Of a DNA stretch of 64,000 bases, positions 1-6,778 are shown in pieces (within the stretch, counting starts at the first letter, position 1; every line of letters starts with the position of its first letter). A program made the translations under genes and the position numbers. The stretch is from assembly GCF_038396785.1 (NCBI RefSeq), contig NZ_CP151087.1:4588001-4652000 (forward strand), written 5' to 3'. The notes under the pieces are model-generated. The model searched no databases. It saw only the letters and a list, made by a program, of their open reading frames with translations, and was not told the DNA's origin. The DNA comes from Sphingobacterium thalpophilum (lineage in GTDB: Bacteria > Bacteroidota > Bacteroidia > Sphingobacteriales > Sphingobacteriaceae).

Positions 1-2
1 AT

Positions 3-719
3 AGTTTGGATAGGGAACGTTATCCTGCTTTATGGAATCCGCTTTCGGTACAAACATTTAAAATGCTAAATACGCGTGATATGTTTAGTTACTGTATGCT
101 TGCACCTGAGTTTGAGATGCAAAATTGTGGTTCCTTGGGGCGGTTGAAAGGCCAACACATATTCGGAGTCTTTTATCGAAGGAACATACCGCTGGAATAT
201 TGGAGCAATAGACAGTTGGTTGCTTTGCATGTAAATAGAGATTCCGTTGTACAATATGTGAAGCAGATGTGGCCTACACTCGATTTCATTGGTGAGAACA
301 CTAAAGATTTAGTGGTTGAATTGATGATGTGGGAGTTGATACCAAAGGTGTTGGATAAGTTGGTTTTGACTCCAGCGGACAATGATCTGTATGCTCTATT
401 GGTACAAATAATGATGCGCCTGAAATTCAAACCTTTTGAAGATTCGGCTATTTATGAGCAATTGTATGGTCCGGCGTCTTATATAGGAAGTCAAATTGAA
501 AGCAATACAGAAAATCGGAATGACATCGTGAAACTTGCGCGGGAATGTTTTGAAACGCTAAATGCATCGCCTGGCTTCCAATTACCAGCTTATATCAAAC
601 GAGAGCGTTTCTTAGATCCACCTTCTTCAAAGGATCTGCAAGATCAGGGAAGCACTCCGAAAGGACCGGATTGGAAGTGGAAAAAAGTCGATGTACCTCG
701 TTATAAGCTAAAGCTGTAG
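3..719 (+). CDS. Hypothetical protein, 5'-truncated by window edge
   Basis: The reading frame is open to the left edge of the window, so this is the C-terminal part (about 239 residues) of a longer protein. A TTG at base 6 is in frame but is probably an internal leucine, because the codon before it is also open. The protein looks soluble, with no signal peptide or membrane segment visible, rich in aromatic residues, and with a Pro/Lys-rich tail. I do not recognise the family. It is followed by 159 bp without a gene before cutC, so the two are probably separate transcription units. Function unknown; that it is coding is fairly sure from frame length and codon use. Confidence 0.6.
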   Translation, partial: SLDRERYPALWNPLSVQTFKMLNTRDMFSYCMLAPEFEMQNCGSLGRLKGQHIFGVFYRRNIPLEYWSNRQLVALHVNRDSVVQYVKQMWPTLDFIGENTKDLVVELMMWELIPKVLDKLVLTPADNDLYALLVQIMMRLKFKPFEDSAIYEQLYGPASYIGSQIESNTENRNDIVKLARECFETLNASPGFQLPAYIKRERFLDPPSSKDLQDQGSTPKGPDWKWKKVDVPRYKLKL

Positions 720-878
720 ATCTTCGTCTGCGAGCAAAATTTCCAACGCTGGCAAAATATCTTTTACCTATAGTATTTTCTAACGCTTGTACTGTTTTGA
801 CCAGAGGGAGGGCAGTAGGTTATTTGCTTTTTTTTTACGTTATTCGCGTAAACAAAAAATAGCTTAAAATATAATAGA

Positions 879-1625
879 ATGAAGGAAAAGGCAATTGGAA
901 ATTACCAATTAGAAATCTGTTCAAATTCCGTAGCATCAGCAATTGAAGCCGAACAAGGTGGAGCGACCCGAGTCGAGTTTTGTCAAAATTTGGAAAATGG
1001 CGGGACTACACCGTCATTTGGTCAGTTGAAGTTGGTGCGAGGATTGGTGAATATTGGTATTCATGTGCTTATCAGGCCGCGTGGAGGTGATTTTCTTTAT
1101 ACAGAGACCGAGATTTTGGAAATGATTGAAGATATTGAAGTATGTAAGCAGTTGGGGATGGATGGCGTTGTGATCGGTATGCTGAATGCAGATGGTACGG
1201 TTGATAAAGTCAATACCCAACGGTTGGTTGAAGCTGCACGCCCCATGCACGTTACGTTCCATCGCGCCTTTGATCGCGTAGAAGATCCTTTTCAGGCATT
1301 AGAAGATGTCATCGAACTGGGGATAGATCGTATTTTGACATCTGGTCTGCAAAATTCTGCTTTAGCTGGAGCTCCACTACTCAAACAGTTGGTTCAACAA
1401 GCAAATGGCCGTATTGTGATTATGCCGGGGGCGGGGGTCGACGCGTCCAATATTATTCACATTTTAAAAGAAACGGGTGCAGTTGCGATACACAGTTCGG
1501 CGAAAGAGTTACATGTATCAGAGATGAGTTTTAAGCAGACACAGGTTAATGGAATGGATGAAGCACAGTGGATGAGCTCAAAAGAAAAAGTCCACCAAAT
1601 GGTGGACCTATTAAAAAGCCTTTAA
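879..1625 (+). CDS. cutC: Copper homeostasis protein CutC
   Basis: A 248-residue TIM-barrel protein of the CutC family. Family hallmarks are visible: the N-terminal LEICSNS and GGATRVEFC segments, HVLIRPRGGDF near residue 65, the VTFHRAFD strand, and a C-terminal IMPGAGV / AIHSSAKELH region. The length matches the family. CutC was linked to copper tolerance in E. coli, but its biochemical activity is not settled; cytoplasmic location is expected. The ATG start has no clear Shine-Dalgarno sequence. The gene stands alone on this strand and converges on the small gene at 1660; the last codons and stop lie inside a convergent terminator hairpin. Confidence 0.93.
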   Translation: MKEKAIGNYQLEICSNSVASAIEAEQGGATRVEFCQNLENGGTTPSFGQLKLVRGLVNIGIHVLIRPRGGDFLYTETEILEMIEDIEVCKQLGMDGVVIGMLNADGTVDKVNTQRLVEAARPMHVTFHRAFDRVEDPFQALEDVIELGIDRILTSGLQNSALAGAPLLKQLVQQANGRIVIMPGAGVDASNIIHILKETGAVAIHSSAKELHVSEMSFKQTQVNGMDEAQWMSSKEKVHQMVDLLKSL

Positions 1626-1643
1626 AGTTATACTTTAAAGGCT
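1617..1643 (-). terminator. Terminator hairpin overlapping the cutC stop codon
   Basis: A perfect 11-bp stem (AGCCTTTAAAG / CTTTAAAGGCT) with a 5-nt loop. Read on the minus strand it is followed by a short T run, so it fits as terminator of the tRNA-Cys/small-ORF unit. It spans the cutC stop codon, so it may also help end cutC. A second short perfect hairpin (8-bp stem, 2-nt loop) lies just inside the cutC 3' end at 1590-1607. Confidence 0.65.
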
Positions 1644-1659
1644 ATTAAATTCTTCTTAC

Positions 1660-1839
1660 TTATTTAGCTTCTGAAACTAATTGATTTAAGATAGCATCGT
1701 TTTTAACGATTTGGTTGCTAGCTTTCATTTTTGATCTAGAACCTAACTCTACGTTAGTTCCTAATTTCAAAAACTGAACTTCAACACGTGAAACAGTTTT
1801 ATTTCTTCTATCTTTTCTTTTTAAACGTGTAACTCCCAT
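1660..1839 (-). CDS. Small basic protein of 59 residues, downstream of tRNA-Cys
   Basis: Starts at ATG 1839 (MGVTRLKRKD) and encodes 59 residues, very rich in Lys/Arg in the first 20 and with a helical, Asn/Lys-rich rest. The frame stays open upstream through the tRNA gene, but that longer version would translate tRNA sequence, so the internal ATG is chosen. It begins 33 bp after the 3' end of tRNA-Cys on the same strand and probably shares its transcript. It has no signal peptide. The composition suggests an RNA- or ribosome-associated protein, but that is only inference; no family is recognised. Confidence 0.7.
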   Translation of the reverse strand: MGVTRLKRKDRRNKTVSRVEVQFLKLGTNVELGSRSKMKASNQIVKNDAILNQLVSEAK

Positions 1840-1872
1840 TTTGATAATATTTTTATTGTTTAAAATAAAACG

Positions 1873-1943
1873 AGGTCGGAAGCGGATTCGAACCGCTGTA
1901 GGAGGTTTTGCAGACCTCAGCCTAGCCACTCGGCCATCCGACC
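1873..1943 (-). tRNA. tRNA-Cys (anticodon GCA)
   Basis: A 71-nt cloverleaf on the minus strand. The 7-bp acceptor stem (GGTCGGA / TCCGACC) is perfect, the discriminator base is U73 as expected for tRNA-Cys, the anticodon GCA is complementary to plus-strand bases 1909-1911, and the T-loop reads GTTCGAATC. CCA is not encoded. A TAnnTTTG promoter box lies about 25 bp upstream. Confidence 0.96.
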
Positions 1944-1968
1944 CTATTTTTTTCCTTTTGAAGGTCTG

Positions 1969-1976
1969 CAAAAATA
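1969..1976 (-). promoter_or_regulatory. -7 promoter box for tRNA-Cys and the small basic protein gene
   Basis: The minus strand reads TATTTTTG, an exact match to the Bacteroidota -7 consensus TAnnTTTG, 25 bp before the tRNA 5' end. No convincing -33 TTTG is seen. Confidence 0.5.
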
Positions 1977-2390
1977 AAACTTATAATTGGAATTAAAAAA
2001 TCTTTATGATAAAACTTTTGAGTTTTTAAGCATTGCTCTGAAAACCAAGCTTGTATTTTCAATACTTAGCCTCTAGTGCATGTTGATGAAAATGTGTTTA
2101 AAAATTTAAAGTGAACTTTTAGCCGCTTTACCTCAATAAGGTATCCAGCTTTTTACGAATGCTTTTTAGATGATCATTAACAACATAGTAAGATGAAATT
2201 TACTCCACCAATTGTCTTTTTTAAAGGACATTGGTAAATGGAGGATTTTTGATTTTTTTTGTTTTTTTAATTTGAAAATGAACGTATTATATATTTTGGA
2301 ATAGATATTGCAAACGACGTTGTCAGAAATCTCATACAGGAAATATATGAGAATAAAAGAAAAAAGAACAAAGTAATTAAATTTGGAAAC
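1977..2390. other. Intergenic region with hairpin
   Basis: About 410 bp without a gene. Bases 2203-2243 form an imperfect hairpin with outer arms CTCCA / TGGAG and inner arms CCAAT / ATTGG, followed by long T tracts, so it resembles a plus-strand terminator or a leader structure although no plus-strand gene ends nearby. The right half holds the putative promoter of the barrel gene at 2391. Nothing else is seen. Confidence 0.4.
2271..2298 (+). promoter_or_regulatory. Putative promoter of the outer-membrane barrel gene
   Basis: TTTG at 2271-2274 and a near-consensus TATATTTTG at 2290-2298 with roughly 15-17 bp between them, close to the Bacteroidota -33/-7 layout. The 5' leader would be about 85 nt. 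Confidence 0.35.
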
Positions 2391-3002
2391 ATGAAAAAAT
2401 TATTATTATCTGCAGCAATTTTATTTGGATCAATGGGCGCCTTTGCACAAGGGGGATTGGGTTACGGATTACGTGCGGGTGTAAATATTCCTAAATATTC
2501 AATGGACAATGGTAGTACAAAATCTATCACAGGATTTTTTGTGACAGGTTATTTGGATGCACCAATTTCACCAACGTTTTCTATCCAGCCCGGATTATCC
2601 CTGCAAAATAAAGGTGGAAAAGAATCCATCAGCGAAGGCTCAAGTGAAAGTAAAGTAACTGTTATGTCTTTGGATATTCCAGTCAATTTAGTAGCTAAAT
2701 TTCCTACTGGTGCATCTGGTAATTTCTTTGTAGGTGCAGGACCATATGTTGGTTTTGGATTAAGTGGTAAAACTAAGCAAACTCTTGCCGGTATTACAAC
2801 GGAAGATGATATTAAGTTTGGCAGTGGTTCAGGAGACCAAATGAAGCGTACCGATTTTGGTGTGAACTTTTTAGCCGGTTATCAATTAACCAACGGATTT
2901 CAGATCAATGCTGGTTATGGTTTAGGTTTAACGAACCTATCACCTAATGTTGGTTCGGCTAAAAACAGAGTTTGGTCCGTTGGTATCGGTTTCGGACTAT
3001 AA
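2391..3002 (+). CDS. Outer-membrane beta-barrel (porin-family) protein
   Basis: A 203-residue protein with a Sec signal peptide ending at about residue 20 (GAFAQ). The mature part shows alternating hydrophobic/polar strands typical of small eight-stranded barrels of the OMP_b-brl type: GYGLRAGVN near the start, ISPTFSIQPGLSLQ, FFVGAGPYVGFGL near residue 115, GYGLGLTNL near the end, and a terminal aromatic-rich strand (VWSVGIGFGL). It would sit in the outer membrane; its cargo or role is unknown. It is a paralogue of the interrupted gene at 5655-6266, which has exactly the same codon count. A terminator follows. Confidence 0.85.
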   Translation: MKKLLLSAAILFGSMGAFAQGGLGYGLRAGVNIPKYSMDNGSTKSITGFFVTGYLDAPISPTFSIQPGLSLQNKGGKESISEGSSESKVTVMSLDIPVNLVAKFPTGASGNFFVGAGPYVGFGLSGKTKQTLAGITTEDDIKFGSGSGDQMKRTDFGVNFLAGYQLTNGFQINAGYGLGLTNLSPNVGSAKNRVWSVGIGFGL

Positions 3003-3036
3003 GAAATATAAGTACTTAAACTTATTATGAGGAAAG

Positions 3037-3063
3037 AGTCCCTGCAGTTGTGGGGACTTTTTT
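3037..3063 (+). terminator. Terminator of the barrel gene
   Basis: AGTCCC / GGGACT stem (3037-3042 / 3053-3058) followed by a T run, 35 bp past the stop codon. Confidence 0.7.
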
Positions 3064-3118
3064 AATGCATTAAACTTAAGTCGACCTAAATTGTTATTTT
3101 TATGCAAAAGATAGCTGT

Positions 3119-4255
3119 ATGAAAAGATTTCTTATTTTACCATTCTATGTGAAGTTGGCCTGTGTACTTATTAGTATTCTCCTGTTAGGTTATTTAGCAA
3201 AGATTGGCGATACGATCCTTGTCCCGATGATCCTGGGATTGCTATTTTCCTTACTTTTGATACCGTTAAGCAATTTCATGGAACGTAAACTACGCTTCCC
3301 TCGAACGTTAGCGGGAATTTTAAGTGTAATATTATTTTTCGGAGTTTTGGGGTACGGTCTTTTTCTATTAGCTTCCCAACTCACACTTCTGAAAGAAGAT
3401 TTTCCGGCATTTAAAGAGCAGATCATGGATGGTGCGAGCAAACTGCAAAGCTGGGTCAGTAAACAATTTGGCATAAGGCACAAAGAGCAGATGGAATTTA
3501 TCAATAAGACGGCCTCGAAATCCGTGGATTCTGGTACGCTGTTTTTAGGCACGGCATTGGTTTCACTTTCCTCCATGTTTATATTATTTGTTTTTACTTT
3601 CCTTTATACGTTTTTCCTCCTCATCTACAGAGGGCATATCGTGAAGTTTCTGCTATTTGTCAATCGTGTCGAAGACCGGCCCATTGTAGTCGATGTGGTA
3701 CAGCAGGTACAGTATGTGGTGAAAAAGTATCTTATTGGTTTATTGATTCAGATGAGTTTGGTCTCGCTTTTGGTGTTTATTGTTTTGTCATTGATTGGTG
3801 TCAAATATAGTTTGCTTTTAGCATTGATTACAGGGGTGTTCAATGTGCTTCCCTATGTCGGTATTTTTTCCTCTATACTTATTATTTCCATTCTTACTTT
3901 CGCGACATCTTCATTGACGCACGTGGTTTTTGTTATCTTAGCGTTGATTATTGTACACATGATTGATAGCAATTTTATCGTCCCTAAAATCGTGGGTTCA
4001 AAAGTTAAAGTAAATTCATTGTTTGCGATGTTGTCTATCATTATTGGTGAGATGATATGGGGTATTTCCGGGATGTTTTTAGCCATTCCTATTTTGGCAA
4101 TAGTGAAGATTGTGATGGATCGCATTAGAGAGCTTAAGCCCTGGGGATTTTTACTGGGAGAAGAAGATAGCAAAGATGAAGTTTATAACGATATGTATGC
4201 AACATTACATAAAGAACTTCCACCCTTGAAAGATCTTGATAGCGATATAGAATAA
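3119..4255 (+). CDS. AI-2E family transporter (integral membrane)
   Basis: A 378-residue polytopic inner-membrane protein with the usual length of the AI-2E/PerM family. Two hydrophobic segments occupy the first ~85 residues, a soluble segment runs to about 140, and four to five further segments fill 145-350. The family signature region is visible: LALITGVFNVLPYVG near residue 240 and the conserved GEMIWGISGMFLAIP near 320. Some family members export autoinducer-2 and others move ions, so the substrate here cannot be stated. The acidic tail is cytoplasmic. The IS at 4265 begins 10 bp after the stop codon, so the native terminator may have been displaced. Confidence 0.85.
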   Translation: MKRFLILPFYVKLACVLISILLLGYLAKIGDTILVPMILGLLFSLLLIPLSNFMERKLRFPRTLAGILSVILFFGVLGYGLFLLASQLTLLKEDFPAFKEQIMDGASKLQSWVSKQFGIRHKEQMEFINKTASKSVDSGTLFLGTALVSLSSMFILFVFTFLYTFFLLIYRGHIVKFLLFVNRVEDRPIVVDVVQQVQYVVKKYLIGLLIQMSLVSLLVFIVLSLIGVKYSLLLALITGVFNVLPYVGIFSSILIISILTFATSSLTHVVFVILALIIVHMIDSNFIVPKIVGSKVKVNSLFAMLSIIIGEMIWGISGMFLAIPILAIVKIVMDRIRELKPWGFLLGEEDSKDEVYNDMYATLHKELPPLKDLDSDIE

Positions 4256-4264
4256 TATTTTTTT

Positions 4265-4281
4265 ATCATATGTGTCCTAAA
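4265..4281 (+). repeat. Left inverted repeat of the IS
   Basis: 17 nt, matching the reverse complement of 5601-5617 at 14 positions, including the inner block GTCCTAAA. Confidence 0.55.
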
Positions 4282-4352
4282 TAAATTTTAGGATTGGATT
4301 TCTGTGGTACAGGCATAGCTTTTTTCATCATTTCGATATTGACCCCTATTTT

Positions 4353-5528
4353 TCAATCTGCGAAGATCTTTAGCTGTCCCTTTTTTCCTTTTATAGGCGG
4401 CCTGAGAAAGGGATCATCTATCCATTGCCAGATGTTTATTTTCACGAAGATATTCATTCTGATGAATTCGACCAGATTGGACAGGTTTCAGTCATATTTG
4501 GCCTTTTTTTGTAAGTATTTTAACAGTAATATGCCAATGAGTGAAGTCCAGATCTGGATCATCACTGCATTTTCAGAAGTCCCTATGAATGTCGATACTT
4601 TTAAGCGCTGCTTTAGATGCTTGAAGAAGACTTCGATATGCCAGCGTTGTTTATAGATGTCTGCCACCAAAGAAGCCTTCCACTTCGTATTATTGGTCAA
4701 AAAGTGGTACTCATTGCCAGTGGTGCTGTCCCAAAAGTGGACTAGGCGTAGCGGCTTGCCGTTGTATTTATTGCAGGCAGCACCGGATAGCTCAATGAGC
4801 TCATCCTTAAGGATCCCCTTTTCCATGAGTGCTTCACTCTGATAGGACTTGATAACCTTGTACTTCATATTAACTTTACTCCTGGTAACGAAGTAACACC
4901 CCCTGCTGTCCAAATCCCCAAGCCAGCTGTAATCCACGTAGCCACGGTCCACTACCACCACGCTTCCCTTGGAAAAACTGTAACTACCGGCTCGCTGGCT
5001 CTCATGTACTTTTCCATCGGTAATCTGCATAAAAACAGGTAGGCAGCCATCATAATCCAAGACAGTGTGCAGCTTTACGGCACCTTTGGTGCTGCGAAAC
5101 TTTGCCCAGTCAAATACAGATAGACATAAGGGGATGATGCTTGCATCCATCAGATATACTTTACGCTTTAGCTGAACAAGATCTTTGCGAAAATGGGTGT
5201 CCTTTTGCCAAAGCCTTTCCAAAACAGAGAAATAAAGATCTTTGAAAAGTTCATGGGTACGGTGTGTGTTGATATAGGATATATTGGACTTACTTGGAGC
5301 TCTTACTACACCTAAGTGGTTCAGATTACCAGTGGTACTGCGTAGACCGTTACTAATATCACGAACTGAATCTGCCGAGGAAAAATGACAGAAAAGCATA
5401 CTGACTAGATGCGTCCAGCTGTTGATCCCTTTCTGATGTTTGTCACTTTTGTGCTTTGAAACCAAATCTTTGAATAATTCGCGGTCGATAAGAGATAAAA
5501 TCTGACTAAAAACATTTAAATTTATCAT
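4353..5528 (-). pseudogene. IS4-family transposase, interrupted by in-frame TGA
   Basis: The reading frame from ATG 5528 runs 346 codons to a TGA at 4488-4490, then continues in the same frame for 44 more codons to a TGA at 4353-4355. The extension (starting NLSNLVEFIRMN, then NIWQWIDDPF) matches in style the conserved C-terminus of Bacteroidota IS4 transposases, which usually read W before this motif, so TGG probably became TGA. Total length of about 391 codons then fits the family. The N-terminus resembles the DUF4372 domain, and the catalytic part keeps LMDAS, VVDRGY and the Y-2-R-3-E-6-K signature (YKQRWHIEV). The 346-residue product lacks only the C-terminal helices; whether it is active is unknown. 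Confidence 0.85.
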
Positions 5529-5600
5529 GGCGGTGTGTTATAATTTTGCAATTTAAATATAGCAACTTTGCTATATCCAATCACCGCCACTTTTTAAACG

Positions 5601-5617
5601 TTTAGGACGCAAGTGAT
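5601..5617 (-). repeat. Right inverted repeat of the IS
   Basis: 17 nt pairing with 4265-4281 in inverted orientation with three mismatches. Confidence 0.55.
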
Positions 5618-5654
5618 GTTGTAGTTTTTTTTGTTCATTATTTAATTTATTTTA

Positions 5655-6266
5655 ATGAAAAGAAAATTACTCTCAATCGCTGCAATATTATGTTTTAATG
5701 CTGGCGCAAAAGCACAGACTTCTTATGGCTTAAAGGCTGGTGTTAACTTTGCTAAGTTTAAGGTTAGCCAAGGTAATTTGAATTATACTTCGGACGCTAA
5801 TACCTCATTTTATATCACTGGATTTGCAGATATGCCAGTCGCGCCAAACTTTAGCTTACAGCTCGGCGTTTCACTTCAAGGTAAAGGAGGAAAGGTTTCT
5901 GCTGGTGAGTTTGGTTTGGATGAGGATGCTAAAGATAATCTGATGTATATTGAGGTGCCTGTAAATTTAGTATATTATGCTCCTACCGGAGATGCTTGAA
6001 AAGTGTTTTTGGGTGCAGGTCCTTATGCTGGGTTTGGGATCCATTCAAAAGCTAGTAAAGGAAATTATAGTGAAAGCGGAAGTTTTGGCGATGCCGGTAT
6101 AAAGACCTTCCATGCTGGGTTAAATTTATTGGGTGGTTACAAACTAACAAATGGTTTCTTGATCAATGCTGGTTATGGATTAGGATTAACAAACATGTAT
6201 AAAGATATTGACGGGGTTACTGCTAAAAACCGCGTATTCTCAGTAGGCATCGGTTACCAATTCTAG
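5655..6266 (+). pseudogene. Outer-membrane beta-barrel protein, interrupted by in-frame TGA
   Basis: The frame from ATG 5655 has 203 codons before its terminal stop, exactly as in the paralogue at 2391, but codon 115 (5997-5999) is TGA. Before it lie a signal peptide ending at AKAQ, GYGLKAGVNF-like strands and a PVNLVYYAPTGDA segment; after it the frame resumes with KVFLGAGPYAGFG and ends GYGLGLTNM plus VFSVGIGYQF. Aligned with the paralogue, the TGA sits on a glycine codon, so one change (GGA to TGA) explains it. Either this is a pseudogene, a sequencing error, or a readthrough stop. A 114-residue product could not form the barrel. The native promoter may be separated by the IS 38 bp upstream. 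Confidence 0.82.
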
Positions 6267-6289
6267 TCAAAAAAGTATAAACAACAAAA

Positions 6290-6317
6290 AAGGGGCTTTT
6301 CTTGCGAAAGGCCCCTT
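6290..6317. terminator. Bidirectional terminator between the barrel pseudogene and rpsJ
   Basis: A 12-bp stem with a TTGC loop, flanked by an A tract on the left and a T tract on the right, so it can work in both directions for two convergent units. Confidence 0.85.
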
Positions 6318-6340
6318 CTTTTTTCAGTGACTGAAATCTA

Positions 6341-6646
6341 TCACACTTTGATTTCTACTTCAACACCTGAAGGCAATTCAAGTTTCATCAATGCGTCAAC
6401 AGTTTTAGCGTTTGATGAATAGATATCCAACAATCTTTTGTAAGCACACAATTGGAATTGCTCACGTGCTTTTTTGTTAACGTGTGGTGAACGTAATACC
6501 GTATAGATTTTTTTCTCAGTAGGCAATGGAATAGGACCACTAACAACTGCACCTGTAGGTTTTACTGTTTTTACGATTTTTTCAGCTGATTTGTCAACCA
6601 AATTGTAATCGTAAGATTTCAATTTAATTCTGATTCTTTGGCTCAT
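6341..6646 (-). CDS. rpsJ: 30S ribosomal protein S10
   Basis: 101 residues, the standard S10 length, starting MSQRIRIKLKSYDYN and carrying the family's GPIPLPT motif near residue 40 and HVNKKAREQF near 55. S10 is part of the small-subunit head and also takes part in NusB-dependent antitermination. It is the last gene of the rpsL-rpsG-fusA-rpsJ unit, 132 bp after fusA. In many Bacteroidota rpsJ is followed directly by rplC and the rest of the S10 cluster; here a terminator and a convergent barrel gene follow instead. Confidence 0.97.
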   Translation of the reverse strand: MSQRIRIKLKSYDYNLVDKSAEKIVKTVKPTGAVVSGPIPLPTEKKIYTVLRSPHVNKKAREQFQLCAYKRLLDIYSSNAKTVDALMKLELPSGVEVEIKV

Positions 6647-6778
6647 TTTTATTTATTTAAAATGACTGCTAATTAGAGCTATTCACAACTAGCAATCGGT
6701 GTTTATTTAATATTTGATTAAAGAACAAAGACAAGCTACAATAGTACTTCATCTTTGTTCCTCTATCTACGGTCTATA

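Larger units (their letters stand above)
4265..5617 (-). mobile_element. IS4-type insertion sequence with a nonsense-interrupted transposase
   Basis: A single transposase gene bounded by imperfect inverted repeats. The left end (4265-4281) and the reverse complement of the right end (5601-5617) agree at 14 of 17 positions and share GTCCTAAA. The element lies 10 bp after the AI-2E gene and about 40 bp before the second barrel gene. I see no target-site duplication in the flanking bases, so the exact ends are uncertain, or one flank has been rearranged. Together with the in-frame stop in the transposase, this suggests an old copy. Confidence 0.75.

Noticed and set aside
4294..4842. Two plus-strand open frames over the IS
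   Set aside because: They lie antisense to the transposase frame, which has clear family motifs, and have no start context or family features.
4488..5999. Genome-wide recoding of TGA as Trp or Gly
   Set aside because: The two internal TGAs sit at one Trp and one Gly position, and many other genes here (for example the M28 peptidase) end with TGA, so the standard code holds.
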